From Brevibacterium sp. 'Marine' (GTDB lineage: Bacteria > Actinomycetota > Actinomycetes > Actinomycetales > Brevibacteriaceae): 64,000 nt of DNA. Both the position numbers and the translations under genes were made by a program. Positions 1 through 9,486 of this stretch are shown here, one piece after another. Within the stretch, counting starts at the first letter, position 1, and every line of letters begins with the position of its first letter. The stretch covers positions 3,472,001-3,536,000 of the forward strand of contig NZ_CP051626.1 of NCBI RefSeq assembly GCF_012844365.1. Direction: 5' to 3'. Below the pieces are notes generated by a model. That model did no database searches. It saw nothing but the letters and a program-made list of their open reading frames with translations, and was not told the DNA's origin.

Positions 1-1
1 G

Positions 2-1045
2 CAGGCCACGCGTGAGTTCGACATCCTCGGTGCGCTCGGCAACCTCGACGTCCCCCTCGTCGAGGCCCGCGCCGTCGTCGGCGGCCGCCGGACCGCATCG
101 GGCGAGGCGCTCAAGGGCGCCCTCATCACCGCCTATCTCGAATTCTCCCTGCCCTACCGCGCACTGTTCTCCCGGGACCTGGCCGAGGACACCGGCGGTC
201 GCCTCGTCGACGCTCTGGCGGTGCTGCTCGTCCGCCTTCACCTCGTCGGCTTCTACTGGGGAGACGTGTCCCTGTCGAACACGCTCTTCCGCCGCGACGC
301 CGACGCCTACGCCGCCTATGTCGTCGACGCCGAGACCGGCGAGCTGCACGACCAGCTCTCCGACGGGCAGCGGAACATGGACCTGCGGATCGCGCGGATG
401 AACATCGCCGGGGACTTCCTCGATCTGCAGGCCGCGGGACTCGTCGCTCCCGAGACCGATCCGCTCGCGGCCGGTGAGCGACTGTGCGAGTCCTACAACG
501 CCCTGTGGGCGGAGCTGACCCGGGTCGAGGAATTCAGCGTCAGCGAACGCTGGCGCATCGACGAACGCATCCGCCGCCTCAACGACCTGGGCTTCGACCT
601 CGGCGAACTGACCGTGACGACCGATATCGACGGCATCAGCCTGCTCGTGTCCCCGAAGGTCGTCGAACCCAACCACCATTCGAGGCGTCTGCTGCGACTG
701 ACCGGGATCGGTGCGAACGAGAACCAGGCGCGGGCGATGCTCAACGACCTCGACTCGTTCCGCTCGGCCCCCGAGATCGCCGAAGTCGACGAACTCGACG
801 AATCCCAGGCCGCCCGCCGCTGGCTCGACGAAGTGTACAAACCCCTCATCCAGGCGATCCCGGAGAACCTCACCCGCAAACTCGAACCCGGGCAGATCTT
901 CTACGAGTTCGCCGAGCACCGCCGCACCATGGCTCGCGCCCGCCAACGCGACATCCCCACGATGGAGGCCATCGCCTATTTCATCGTCGACTACCTGGCG
1001 AACCTCCCCGACGAGATCCGCTACGTCGACAGCGAGAAGTTCTGA
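2..1045 (+). CDS. DUF4032 domain-containing protein (5' end missing)
   Basis: The reading frame is open from the first bases of the window, so the start lies upstream; 347 residues are visible. The segment around LVRLHLVGFYWGDVSLSNTL resembles the catalytic loop of Kdo/WaaP-type lipopolysaccharide kinases, and the C-terminal half (RRLNDLGFDLGEL, NHHSRRLLRLTG) is typical of the actinobacterial DUF4032 family. A GTG or ATG inside the frame would give a shorter protein but would remove conserved sequence, so it is not the real start. Enzymatic function is not established for the family; a kinase-like fold is inferred from the motif. The gene stands alone, with 133 bp before the next gene. Confidence 0.85.
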   Translation, partial: QATREFDILGALGNLDVPLVEARAVVGGRRTASGEALKGALITAYLEFSLPYRALFSRDLAEDTGGRLVDALAVLLVRLHLVGFYWGDVSLSNTLFRRDADAYAAYVVDAETGELHDQLSDGQRNMDLRIARMNIAGDFLDLQAAGLVAPETDPLAAGERLCESYNALWAELTRVEEFSVSERWRIDERIRRLNDLGFDLGELTVTTDIDGISLLVSPKVVEPNHHSRRLLRLTGIGANENQARAMLNDLDSFRSAPEIAEVDELDESQAARRWLDEVYKPLIQAIPENLTRKLEPGQIFYEFAEHRRTMARARQRDIPTMEAIAYFIVDYLANLPDEIRYVDSEKF

Positions 1046-1178
1046 CGCTCCCACCTCAGCCGATGTTCCACAAGGTGAAACGGGAACGGCGGGGCCGCCT
1101 CGGCGGGCATACCTTGGAAGTCCGCGGAGTCGACACCGGTGTCGCTCCGGAACCGAACCCCGCCCGGAAGGACTCCCG

Positions 1179-2042
1179 ATGTCGACGAACGAGCCGATGC
1201 CCACGAACGAGAACAACCCGTCGATCCCGTCCCTGTTCGACTTGAGCGGCCGCACGGCCGTCGTCGTCGGAGCCGGCTCCGGACTCGGGCAGGCCAGCGC
1301 GATCGGGCTGGCCGATGCAGGGGCACACGTCGTCGCCGCCGATCTCAACCTCGCCGGCGCCGAGGCGACCGCCGCACTCATCGCCGCCCGTCGCACGGGA
1401 TCGGCTGCGCACGGAGCCGCCGATAGCGGAGCTGGGGGTGGGTCCGCCTCGGCGGTGGCCGTGGACATCACGGACACGGCGTCCGTCGACGCGCTCGTGG
1501 ACGCATGGGCCGATGCCGAGGTCCTCGTCATCACTCCCGGGGCGAATGTGCGCAAACGACTGACGGACACCTCCGATGACGAGTTCGACCGGGTCATCGA
1601 CATCAACCTCAAGGGCACCTACCGACTGATGCGCGGATTCGGCCGTGAGATGGGCGAGCGCGGTCGCGGCTCGATCGTCACCTACGCCTCGTTCCGGGCA
1701 CTGGCCATCGAACCCGGGCAGGGACTGTACGCGGCGGCCAAGGCCGGGGTGGTGCAGCTGACGAAGACGATGGCGAGCGAGCTCGGAGGCAAGGGCGTGC
1801 GCGTCAACGCGATCCTGCCCGGACCCTTCGACACTCCCCTGACCCAGCAGATCAAGGCCGAGGGGAAATGGTGGGACGCGTACGCGGACAAGACCGCCCT
1901 GGGCCGGTGGGGTCGACTGCACGAGATCGCCGGGCCCGTCCTCTTCCTCGCCTCGGACGCCTCGAGCTATGTCACCGGGCACTCGCAGCTCGTCGACGGC
2001 GGATGGATGGCCCAGGACGGCCGATTCACCCCCGACGTGTGA
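1179..2042 (+). CDS. short-chain dehydrogenase/reductase (SDR)
   Basis: A 287-residue NAD(P)-dependent oxidoreductase of the classical SDR family. The dinucleotide-binding loop is GAGSGLG (residues 31-37) and the active site is YAAAK, with the preceding strand SIVTYAS supplying the serine. The C-terminal part (VRVNAILPGPFDTPL and the closing LVDGG) is standard. The ATG is preceded by a GGAAGGA ribosome site. A Gly/Ala/Ser-rich stretch of about 20 residues (AAHGAADSGAGGGSASA) sits between strands 2 and 3 and is longer than usual, matching the low-complexity insertions seen elsewhere in this window. The substrate cannot be deduced; it may be a sugar acid or gluconate-type dehydrogenase. Confidence 0.85.
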   Translation: MSTNEPMPTNENNPSIPSLFDLSGRTAVVVGAGSGLGQASAIGLADAGAHVVAADLNLAGAEATAALIAARRTGSAAHGAADSGAGGGSASAVAVDITDTASVDALVDAWADAEVLVITPGANVRKRLTDTSDDEFDRVIDINLKGTYRLMRGFGREMGERGRGSIVTYASFRALAIEPGQGLYAAAKAGVVQLTKTMASELGGKGVRVNAILPGPFDTPLTQQIKAEGKWWDAYADKTALGRWGRLHEIAGPVLFLASDASSYVTGHSQLVDGGWMAQDGRFTPDV

Positions 2043-2114
2043 GATCTCTACCGTGTGAGATCGACGACGCCGCAGGACGGATTCGCCCGTGATCACGGGG
2101 GAGCCCGGCGAGAC

Positions 2115-2143
2115 AATATTCATGGCCATGCAAGAATATTCAT
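2115..2143 (+). promoter_or_regulatory. paired AATATTCAT direct repeats before the permease start
   Basis: The 9-mer AATATTCAT occurs at 2115-2123 and again at 2135-2143, exactly 20 bp apart (about two helical turns). The second copy abuts the ATG at 2144. The AT-rich sequence contrasts strongly with the surroundings. No clear Shine-Dalgarno sequence is present, so this may combine the promoter -10 region with a regulator site. Confidence 0.5.
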
Positions 2144-3643
2144 ATGACCGTTTCGCACACACCGCCCACCCCGCCGACGCACACTCCCACCGGAGTGCTG
2201 CGGCAGCTGGGGCGACGCAAGTCGATCAGCGCCATGACCGCCGAGGCCCACACCGATGCGCAGTCCGCGCAGCAGGGTGGGCTGCGGCGGACCTTCGGCG
2301 TCTTCCAGCTGACGATGATCAGCGTCGGGGCCACCTTGGGCACGGGAATCCTCGTCATCCTCGGCGAGGCAGTGCCTGTGGCCGGCCCCGCCGTCTGGCT
2401 CGCCTTCGTCCTCGCCGGAATCACGGCGCTGCTGTCGGCGGTCAGCTACGCCGAGATGGCCGGAATGGTGCCGGTGTCCGGGTCGAGCTACTCGTATTCC
2501 TATGCCACTCTGGGTGAGGGCGTCGCCTGGGTCTGCGGCTGGTGCCTCGTCCTCGAATACGCGGTCTCGGTCGCCGCGGTCGCCGTCGGCGCCGCCGACT
2601 ATGTCAACGAGACCCTGCGCGTCTTCGGCCTCGAGCTACCGGCGTCCCTGACCACGGGACCGGGCCTGGCCGAGAATCCGGATGGGATCATCAACGTCTC
2701 GGCGCTTGTCGTTGTCGCTCTGGCGACCGTGCTGCTCATGCGCGGCGCCCGCGAATCCGGTGTCGCCAACACCATTCTCGTGTTCGTCAAGATCGGCATC
2801 CTCGTCTTCTTCGCCGTCGTGGCGTTCACCGCGTTCAAGGCCGGCAACTTCGCGCCGATGCTGCCGATGGGCGCCGCCGGTGTCACCGCGGCCGCCTCCA
2901 GCGTGTTCTTCTCCTATATCGGCTTCGATGCCGCGTCCACGGCCGGTGAGGAAGCGAAGAATCCGCGCCGGGACCTGCCGCGGGCGATCATCTTCTCCAT
3001 GCTCATCGTCACCTCGATGTACGTCCTCGTCGCCGTCACAGCGATCGGGGCGCGGCAGTGGCAGTGGTTCGACGGCGCTCATGCGCCGCTGGTGCAGATC
3101 GTCGAGGAGATCACCGGGTCGAATATCGCGGTGCTGGCCTTCGCCGTGGCCGCGGTGCTCGCGATCTTCTCCGTCGTCATCACCGTGCTCTACGGTCAGT
3201 CGCGGATCCTGCTGACGATGGCCAGGGACGGCATGGTGCCGAAGATCTTCGGTGTGGTCTCCCAGCGCACCGGCACTCCCCTGATCGGCACTCTCATCGT
3301 CGGCGGCCTCGTGGCCGTCACGGCGGCGCTCATTCCGCTCGGCGAACTCGCCGATGCCACGAGCATCGGCACCCTGTTCGCGTTCTGCCTGGTCAATATC
3401 GCCGTCATCTACCTGCGGTTCAAGCGCCCCGACCTCGACCGTTCGTTCACGGTTCCGTTCGGGCCGGTCGTCCCCGCGCTGGGAGCCGTGGCGTGTGCGT
3501 TCCTCATGGTCAACCTCGGCGGGCGGACGTGGATCGTCTTCGGTGTGTGGATGGTCGTCGGCGCCATCGTCTATCTCACCTACAGCCGCCGCCACTCAAG
3601 AGTCGGGGCATTGGACGAGCAAACCTACCGCGCCACCCTCTGA
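2144..3643 (+). CDS. APC-family amino-acid permease (cationic amino-acid transporter type)
   Basis: A 499-residue membrane protein with about twelve hydrophobic segments. It opens with the APC signature FQLTMISVGATLGTGILVI, in which the unwound first helix (GATLGTG) contacts substrate. SYIGFDAASTAGEEAKNPRR is the characteristic helix 6 to loop region of the CAT/YfnA group. The first 45 residues are a polar cytoplasmic tail; ATG codons at 2144 or 2234 are both possible and neither has a strong ribosome site. It ends on a large palindromic terminator and faces rlmB. Substrate specificity is unknown. Confidence 0.85.
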   Translation: MTVSHTPPTPPTHTPTGVLRQLGRRKSISAMTAEAHTDAQSAQQGGLRRTFGVFQLTMISVGATLGTGILVILGEAVPVAGPAVWLAFVLAGITALLSAVSYAEMAGMVPVSGSSYSYSYATLGEGVAWVCGWCLVLEYAVSVAAVAVGAADYVNETLRVFGLELPASLTTGPGLAENPDGIINVSALVVVALATVLLMRGARESGVANTILVFVKIGILVFFAVVAFTAFKAGNFAPMLPMGAAGVTAAASSVFFSYIGFDAASTAGEEAKNPRRDLPRAIIFSMLIVTSMYVLVAVTAIGARQWQWFDGAHAPLVQIVEEITGSNIAVLAFAVAAVLAIFSVVITVLYGQSRILLTMARDGMVPKIFGVVSQRTGTPLIGTLIVGGLVAVTAALIPLGELADATSIGTLFAFCLVNIAVIYLRFKRPDLDRSFTVPFGPVVPALGAVACAFLMVNLGGRTWIVFGVWMVVGAIVYLTYSRRHSRVGALDEQTYRATL

Positions 3644-3706
3644 TTGCTACCTGACGGCGGCCCAGCAACCTCGCGCGAGGTTGCTGGGCCGCCGTCAGGT
3701 AGCAAT
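3643..3706. repeat. 64-bp perfect palindrome, probable bidirectional terminator (copy 1)
   Basis: Two 32-base arms with no spacer form a perfect palindrome, with its centre between 3674 and 3675 (TCGC/GCGA). It begins at the last base of the permease stop codon and is followed by GGGGGTTTTC, then ends 9 bp before the rlmB stop codon, so it lies exactly between two convergent genes. A slightly degenerate copy lies at 62844-62898. It is therefore a dispersed element rather than an ordinary one-off terminator. Confidence 0.85.
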
Positions 3707-3715
3707 TGGGGGTTT

Positions 3716-4654
3716 TCAGGGGCGGCGGGCTCGTGCCACCTCGTAGAGGGAGACCGCTGCGGCGATGCCGGCGTTGAGCGACTCGGTGGTCGCCGCGATC
3801 GGGATCGACACGATCTGGTCGCACTTCTCCGAGATGAGCCGCGACAGACCCTTGCCTTCGGAACCGACGACGATGCACAGCGGATCGCGGGTGAAGGTCA
3901 GTTCGGGCAGCTCGACGTCACCGTCCATGTCGAGGCCGACGACGAAGACATTCTGCTTCTTCAGCTCATCGATCGCCCTGGCCAGGTTGACCACCTGTGC
4001 CACGCGGATGCGCGAGGCGGCACCGGCGGAGGTCTTCCACGCCGCGGCCGTCATCGAGGCGGCGCGACGCTCCGGGATGATCACACCGTGACCGCCGAAG
4101 GCCGCCGTCGACCGGACGATGGCACCGAGGTTGCGCGGGTCCGTGATCCCGTCGAGGGCCACGAGCAGCGGAGTCTCGGCTCGTTCGGCCGCGAATTCGA
4201 GCAGGTCGGCGGGGTCGGCATAGTCGTACGGCGGAACCTGCAGGGCGATGCCCTGGTGGATCGCGTCGTCGGTGAGCCGGTCGAGGTCGGGCTTGCTCGC
4301 TTCGAGCATCGAGATGCCGCGCTGCGTCGCCAGAGTGATGGATTCGCGCACCCGATCGTCGGAGTCGATGCGACCGGAGACGTACATCGCGGTGGCCGGA
4401 ACACCTTCGCGCAGGGCCTCGAGGACCGAATTGCGTCCGGCGACCATATTCGGTCCGAGCTCCTTCTTCTTCCGCTTCGCCTGCGCCGAGGCGTTCGAGC
4501 TCTTACGCTGCTGCGCGGCCTTGTGCGCCTTGTGATAGACGCGGTCCTCGGCCTTGGGCGTCGGCCCCTTGCCGCGCAGGCTGCGCCTGTTCTTGCCGCC
4601 CGACCCCTTGGTCGGGCCCTTCTTCGATCCGCCGGAGCGGGGATTGGAAGCCAT
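3716..4654 (-). CDS. rlmB: 23S rRNA 2'-O-methyltransferase, RlmB/TrmH (SPOUT) family
   Basis: A 312-residue SpoU-type methyltransferase predicted to methylate a guanosine in domain V of 23S rRNA. The three family motifs are present: NLGAIVRSTAAFG, IVVGSEGKGLSRL and IPIAATTESLNAG. The first 70 residues are a Lys/Arg/Ser-rich tail, usual for the actinobacterial form, followed by the L30e-like substrate-binding domain (VAGRNSVLEALREG). The ATG has an AGGAAAT ribosome site. It follows cysS by 61 bp in the same direction, the classic cysS-rlmB arrangement. Confidence 0.93.
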   Translation of the reverse strand: MASNPRSGGSKKGPTKGSGGKNRRSLRGKGPTPKAEDRVYHKAHKAAQQRKSSNASAQAKRKKKELGPNMVAGRNSVLEALREGVPATAMYVSGRIDSDDRVRESITLATQRGISMLEASKPDLDRLTDDAIHQGIALQVPPYDYADPADLLEFAAERAETPLLVALDGITDPRNLGAIVRSTAAFGGHGVIIPERRAASMTAAAWKTSAGAASRIRVAQVVNLARAIDELKKQNVFVVGLDMDGDVELPELTFTRDPLCIVVGSEGKGLSRLISEKCDQIVSIPIAATTESLNAGIAAAVSLYEVARARRP

Positions 4655-4715
4655 GTATTTCCTATCGGATGCGTTGGGGTCGCGAGCTCATGCCCGTGAC
4701 CGAAATTCGTCGACC

Positions 4716-6167
4716 TCAGCCCTCGCCGAGGTGGTAGCGGTACCCGTCGGCCGTGTCCTCGATGATGACGCCGGCCGCGGCCAGTTCGTCACGCAGGGCG
4801 TCGGCGGTGGCGAAGTCCTTCTCCGCTTTCGCCTCGGCCCGCCGTGCGGCCAAGGTGGCCACGAGGGAGTCGAGTGCGGACTCCGCCTTGGCATCGGTCG
4901 CCGATCCGGCCCAGACAGCGGCGCTGGGATTGACTCCGAGGATGTCGAGCATGAGCTCCACCTCGGCGACGATTCGCGCCAGTCCCGCTCGGTCGCTGCC
5001 GGAGTCGAGGAGCTTCGCTCCCTCGCTCACGGAGGCGAAGACGACCGACAGCGCCCGCGGCACACCGAGGTCGTCGTCGAGGGCGGCGGCGAATTCGGCA
5101 GGAACGTCGACGCTGCGTGAAGCATAGGAGTCGCTGACGTCCGGCAGCGCCGGCGCGTCCGCTCCGAGTGCCTGGCGGGCGCGCTGGAGGAAGTTCTGGA
5201 GCCGTTCGAGCGAGGCCGCGGAGCGTTCCATCGCCTCGTTCGAGAAGTCGAGGATCGACCGGTAGCTGGCGCCGGTGAGGAAGTACCGCACGGCCAGCGG
5301 GCTGAACGTGTCGAACAGGTCGGAGGCGAAGACAGAGTTGCCCAGAGACTTCGACATCTTGTCCCCGCCCACATTGAGCAGGCCGGAGTGCATCCAGATG
5401 TTCGCGAACTGGTCGCCTGCCGCTCGGGACTGGGCGAGCTCGTTCTCGTGGTGCGGGAAGCGCAGGTCGAGTCCGCCGCCGTGGATGTCGAAGTTCGACC
5501 CCAGGTACTTCGTCGACATGGCCGAGCACTCGATGTGCCAGCCCGGCCGGCCCCGTCCCCACGGCGACGGCCACGACGCGGTGATCGGCTCGGAGTCCTT
5601 GTGCGACTTCCACAGCGCGAAGTCCCTGGCGTCCTTCTTCCCGCGCAGCTCGGCCCCCTCGGACAGTTCCATGTCCTCGAGCTTCTGGTTCGTCAGTGCC
5701 CCGTATTCGCTCCACGAGGCGGCGTCGAAGTAGACATCGGCGCTGCCGTCGAGCGCGGGGTAGGCATGACCGGCCTCGATGAGGCGGGAGATGAGTTCGA
5801 TCATCTCGGTGATGTGCCCCGTCGCGCGCGGTTCGCTGCTCGGCGGCAGCACATCGAGCGCATCGTAGGCGGCGCTGAAGGCGCGTTCGTACTTATACGC
5901 GTGAGCGAACCATTCCCGACCCTCCTCGACGGACTTCGACAGGATCTTGTCGTCGATGTCGGTGACGTTGCGGATCATGGTCACCCGGTAGCCGCTGTAG
6001 AGCAGCCAGCGGCGCAGAGTGTCGAACACCGAGGCCGAGCGCAGGTGGCCGATATGCGGCTCGCCCTGCACCGTGGCGCCACAGACGTAGATACCGACCT
6101 GACCGTCGTTGACGGGGCGCAGTTCTTCGGTCGTGCGGCTGGCGGTGTTGTAGAGCGAGATAGTCAC
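4716..6167 (-). CDS. cysS: cysteinyl-tRNA synthetase
   Basis: A 483-residue class I aminoacyl-tRNA synthetase that charges tRNA-Cys. HIGH is at residues 38-41 and KMSKS at 270-274. The zinc site that selects cysteine is complete by position: C29, C214, H239 and E243. The C-terminal anticodon-binding helical domain is present. The start is a GTG with no Shine-Dalgarno sequence; a TAGACT box seven bases upstream indicates a leaderless mRNA. Length is normal for the family, and the gene probably co-transcribes with rlmB. Alternative identity MshC is excluded because the full-length anticodon domain is present. Confidence 0.95.
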   Translation of the reverse strand: MTISLYNTASRTTEELRPVNDGQVGIYVCGATVQGEPHIGHLRSASVFDTLRRWLLYSGYRVTMIRNVTDIDDKILSKSVEEGREWFAHAYKYERAFSAAYDALDVLPPSSEPRATGHITEMIELISRLIEAGHAYPALDGSADVYFDAASWSEYGALTNQKLEDMELSEGAELRGKKDARDFALWKSHKDSEPITASWPSPWGRGRPGWHIECSAMSTKYLGSNFDIHGGGLDLRFPHHENELAQSRAAGDQFANIWMHSGLLNVGGDKMSKSLGNSVFASDLFDTFSPLAVRYFLTGASYRSILDFSNEAMERSAASLERLQNFLQRARQALGADAPALPDVSDSYASRSVDVPAEFAAALDDDLGVPRALSVVFASVSEGAKLLDSGSDRAGLARIVAEVELMLDILGVNPSAAVWAGSATDAKAESALDSLVATLAARRAEAKAEKDFATADALRDELAAAGVIIEDTADGYRYHLGEG

Positions 6168-6174
6168 GCCCCCA

Positions 6175-6180
6175 AGTCTA
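6175..6180 (-). promoter_or_regulatory. leaderless -10 box of cysS
   Basis: TAGACT on the minus strand, seven bases before the GTG start of cysS. Transcription would begin at or one base from the start codon. Confidence 0.6.
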
Positions 6181-6415
6181 CCGGGCGTGGAAGATTTCCC
6201 GGTTTCCCATTATTCGATACACGACTGTTATGCGCATCACGTGACGGCGGGCACATTGCCCAGCGTTTTCACAGTAAACTGGAGCCATGCAATGAAGCCG
6301 CAGCAGAGATCATTTCTCACATCACGGACTTCACATCGGACCACCGAGCTCACAGACGAAACTTCGGTGGCCCCACTCGGTCGCGATGGTCCGCGACCGA
6401 ACAAGAAAGGACATC

Positions 6416-7975
6416 ATGTCACCCAAGTCATCACCCCAGAGGGAGGTCTTCGTCTCCCGCGGCGCGTTCATCTTCGCGGCCATCGGTTCGGCGGTCGGCC
6501 TCGGCAACATCTGGCGCTTCCCGTATGTCACCTACGAGAACGGCGGCGGCGCCTTCCTCATCCCCTACCTCGTCGCTCTGCTGACAGCAGGCATCCCGCT
6601 GCTGTTCTTCTACTACGCGATGGGCCACCGGTCTCGCGGATCGGCTCCGCTGGCCTACCGGATGACTCACCGTGCCGCCGAGCCCATCGGTTGGTTCGCC
6701 ACCGGAATCGCGATCATCATCGGCATCTACTACGCCGCCATCATCGGCTGGGCCGGCTCCTATATGTTCTTCTCGCTGAGTGAGGCCTGGGGCGATGACG
6801 CGGAGGGCTTCCTCTTCGGCGAGTACCTCAAGCTCGCAGACCCCGGAATCTCCTTCGAATTCGTTCCCGGCGTGCTCATCCCGCTCATCATCGTGTGGGC
6901 CATCGTCCTCGGCATCCTCCTGCTCGGTGTGCAGAACGGCATCGCACGGTTCTCGAAGATCTTCATCCCGCTGCTCATCGTCCTCTTCCTCGCCCTCGTC
7001 GTCCGGTCGCTGTTCCTTCCCGGCGCTGCGGAGGGACTGAATGCACTGTTCACTCCCGACTTCTCGGCACTGACAGATCACAAGGTGTGGATCGCGGCGT
7101 ACGGTCAGATCTTCTTCTCTCTGTCCATCGCCTTCGGCATCATGATCACCTATGCCTCCTACCTGAAGAAGAAGACGAACCTCACCGGCTCCGGTCTCGT
7201 CGTCGGCTTCTCGAACTCGGCGTTCGAGATCCTCGCCGGCATCGGAATCTTCGCGGCCCTCGGGTTCATGGCCTCTGCGCAGGGCGTCGAGGTCTCCGAG
7301 GTGGCATCGTCGGGCATCGGCCTGGCCTTCGTCGGCTTCCCGACGCTGATCTCCCAGATGCCCGGCGGGGCGATCTTCGGATTCGTCTTCTTCGCCTGCC
7401 TCGTCTTCGCCGGTCTGACCTCGCTGATCTCGATCGTGCAGGTGCCGATCCAGGCTCTGCGGGACAAGTTCCGTCTCAGCAACAAGACCTCGACGGCGAC
7501 CGTCGGCGGAGCGATGGCGATCGTCTCGCTGGTGCTCATGCCCACGGTGACCGGACTCTACGCGCTCGACACCATGGATGCCTGGGCGAACAACATCGGC
7601 ATCGTCGGCTCGGCCGTCCTCGCGATCGTCGTCGTCGCGTGGCTGCTGCGCAAGCTGCCGGTGTTCAAGCGTCACCTCAACGCAGTCTCGAGCTTCAAGC
7701 TCGGGTGGACCTGGATGATCCTCATCTCGATCACCGGTGTGGTGCTCGCCTACATGCTCGTCACACAGATCATCGCCTACGCCACCGACGGCTACGAGGA
7801 CTACCCGGCCGTCATCATCGGCACCTACGGCTGGGGCATGATCGCCCTGCTCGTCGTCGCCTCCATCGTCCTCACACTGGTCAGATGGCCGAAGAAGACG
7901 ATCGACGACATGAACGAGGCGATCGCCGACTCCGTGGCCGAAGAGAACCTCCGCAACGAGACCAAGGGAGTCTGA
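6416..7975 (+). CDS. metP: sodium-dependent NSS-family transporter (methionine/alanine importer, large subunit)
   Basis: A 519-residue transporter of the neurotransmitter:sodium symporter family. FAAIGSAVGLGNIWRFPYV is the helix 1 signature carrying sodium and substrate contacts, followed by ENGGGAFLIPYL. About eleven to twelve helices are visible. The ATG at 6416 has an AAGAAAGG ribosome site; an ATG 30 bp upstream lacks one. One base after its stop comes a 37-codon gene of the MetS type, which identifies the pair as the MetPS-like system described in Corynebacterium glutamicum for methionine and alanine uptake. The exact substrate here is inferred. Confidence 0.88.
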   Translation: MSPKSSPQREVFVSRGAFIFAAIGSAVGLGNIWRFPYVTYENGGGAFLIPYLVALLTAGIPLLFFYYAMGHRSRGSAPLAYRMTHRAAEPIGWFATGIAIIIGIYYAAIIGWAGSYMFFSLSEAWGDDAEGFLFGEYLKLADPGISFEFVPGVLIPLIIVWAIVLGILLLGVQNGIARFSKIFIPLLIVLFLALVVRSLFLPGAAEGLNALFTPDFSALTDHKVWIAAYGQIFFSLSIAFGIMITYASYLKKKTNLTGSGLVVGFSNSAFEILAGIGIFAALGFMASAQGVEVSEVASSGIGLAFVGFPTLISQMPGGAIFGFVFFACLVFAGLTSLISIVQVPIQALRDKFRLSNKTSTATVGGAMAIVSLVLMPTVTGLYALDTMDAWANNIGIVGSAVLAIVVVAWLLRKLPVFKRHLNAVSSFKLGWTWMILISITGVVLAYMLVTQIIAYATDGYEDYPAVIIGTYGWGMIALLVVASIVLTLVRWPKKTIDDMNEAIADSVAEENLRNETKGV

Positions 7976-7976
7976 C

Positions 7977-8090
7977 ATGGGCACTTCAGCAATCGTCATG
8001 ATGGTCATCGCGATGGTCACCGTCTGGGGCGGCCTGGGAGCCGCAATGCTGCACCTGCGCAAGCACCCCGACGAGGACGTCGCCGACTGA
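7977..8090 (+). CDS. metS: MetS-like small subunit of the NSS transporter
   Basis: A 37-residue single-span membrane peptide: a short N-terminus, a hydrophobic helix (AIVMMVIAMVTVWGGLGAAM) and a charged tail (LRKHPDEDVAD). It begins one base after the transporter's TGA, so translation is almost certainly coupled. The family (methionine/alanine import NSS small subunit) is known only next to NSS genes and is needed for transport in Corynebacterium. Confidence 0.85.
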   Translation: MGTSAIVMMVIAMVTVWGGLGAAMLHLRKHPDEDVAD

Positions 8091-8178
8091 CGGACCGGGT
8101 GGACCCCACCCCGTTCACGACCGGCTGAGTCGGATCCGCAGCACCGCCTCGGCGACGCGGATCGGCTCACCCTCGCCG

Positions 8179-8213
8179 AGGCGGTCCGATGCAATCCAAG
8201 CATCGGGCCGCCT
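8179..8213 (+). terminator. hairpin after the NSS transporter pair
   Basis: Arms 8179-8192 and 8200-8213 pair over 14 bp with one G-T, closing a 7-base loop. No T-tract follows. It lies 89 bp after metS, with no gene between it and mscR. Confidence 0.55.
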
Positions 8214-8394
8214 TCGCCTATCCACCCTCACCCCACCCAGGTCGAACGCATCGTCTCACTCCTGAATCACCCACTGGTCGCGGACGTCCGGCCTGGTTAG
8301 GGTGGGGGTGTGAGCACCCCTGCCGGGGTGCAACAGGTCCACTTCGGGTTCCGTATCCGCGGACACCCGCTGCCGAAGACACAAAGGAGACGCA

Positions 8395-9486
8395 ATGCCA
8401 CAGACAGTCAAGGGCGTCATCTCCCGCAGCAAGGGAGCCCCAGTCGAACTCACCGACATCGTCATCCCGGATCCGGGCCCGGGCGAGGTCGTCGTCGATG
8501 TGAAGTCGTGCGGCGTCTGCCACACGGACTTCCACTACCGCGAAGGCGGAATCAGCGATGACTACCCGTTCCTGCTCGGCCACGAGTCCGCCGGGGTCGT
8601 CTCCGAAGTCGGCGATGGGGTCACCGAGGTCGAGGTCGGCGATTTCGTCATCCTCAACTGGCGCGCCATCTGTGGAGACTGCCGTGCCTGCAAGCGCGGC
8701 GAACCCTGGTACTGCTTCGACACCCACAATGCTTCGCAGAAGATGACCCTGCCCGACGGCACCGAGCTCGAAGCCGCACTGGGCATCGGCTCGTTCGCCG
8801 AGAAGACGCTCGTCGCCGCCGGGCAGTGCACGAAGGTCCCCGAGGCGGACCCGGCGGTCGTGGGTCTGCTCGGCTGCGGAATGATGGCCGGAATCGGCGC
8901 CGCCATCAACACCGGTGAGGTCACCCGCGGCAAGTCCGTGGCCGTGATCGGCGCCGGCGGTGTCGGCTGCGCGGCGATCGCCGGTTCGGCTCTGGCCGGA
9001 GCGAACACGATCATCGCGCTCGACATCGATGAGAAGAAGCTGTCCTGGGCCAGCGATTTCGGTGCCACGCACACCGTGAGCACGAAGGGCATGAGCGAGG
9101 ACGAGGTCGTCGCCGCGATCCAGGAGCGCACCGGAGGCTTCGGCGCCGATGTCGTCATCGACGCCGTCGGACTCCCCGCCACCTGGCGGCAGGCCTTCTA
9201 CGGCCGCGACCTCGCCGGCACCGTCGTGCTCGTCGGCGTGCCGACTCCGGACATGGAGCTCACCGTTCCGCTGCTCGACGTATTCGGCCGCGGCGGCAAG
9301 CTCAAGTCCTCGTGGTACGGCGACTGCCTGCCCGACCGCGACTTCCCGATGCTCGTCGACCTCTACCAGCAGGGACGTTTCCCGCTCGAGAAGTTCGTGT
9401 CCGAACGCATCGGCATCGGCGATGTCGAATCCGCATTCGAGAAGATGGCCAAGGGAGAAGTCCTGCGATCGGTGGTGGAACTGTAA
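8395..9486 (+). CDS. mscR: S-(hydroxymethyl)mycothiol dehydrogenase
   Basis: A 363-residue zinc-dependent medium-chain dehydrogenase that oxidises the formaldehyde-mycothiol adduct (and may reduce S-nitrosomycothiol). Catalytic zinc ligands C42 and H63-E64 and the four structural-zinc cysteines C93, C96, C99 and C107 are visible. The Rossmann motif is [29 protein letters not shown] closely follows the actinobacterial MscR/AdhE2 N-terminus. The start has an AAAGGAG ribosome site. The stop TAA shares a base with the next ATG, a coupling also known for Rv2259-Rv2260 in mycobacteria. Mycothiol itself depends on mshA at 22.6-24 kb in this window. Confidence 0.93.
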   Translation: MPQTVKGVISRSKGAPVELTDIVIPDPGPGEVVVDVKSCGVCHTDFHYREGGISDDYPFLLGHESAGVVSEVGDGVTEVEVGDFVILNWRAICGDCRACKRGEPWYCFDTHNASQKMTLPDGTELEAALGIGSFAEKTLVAAGQCTKVPEADPAVVGLLGCGMMAGIGAAINTGEVTRGKSVAVIGAGGVGCAAIAGSALAGANTIIALDIDEKKLSWASDFGATHTVSTKGMSEDEVVAAIQERTGGFGADVVIDAVGLPATWRQAFYGRDLAGTVVLVGVPTPDMELTVPLLDVFGRGGKLKSSWYGDCLPDRDFPMLVDLYQQGRFPLEKFVSERIGIGDVESAFEKMAKGEVLRSVVEL

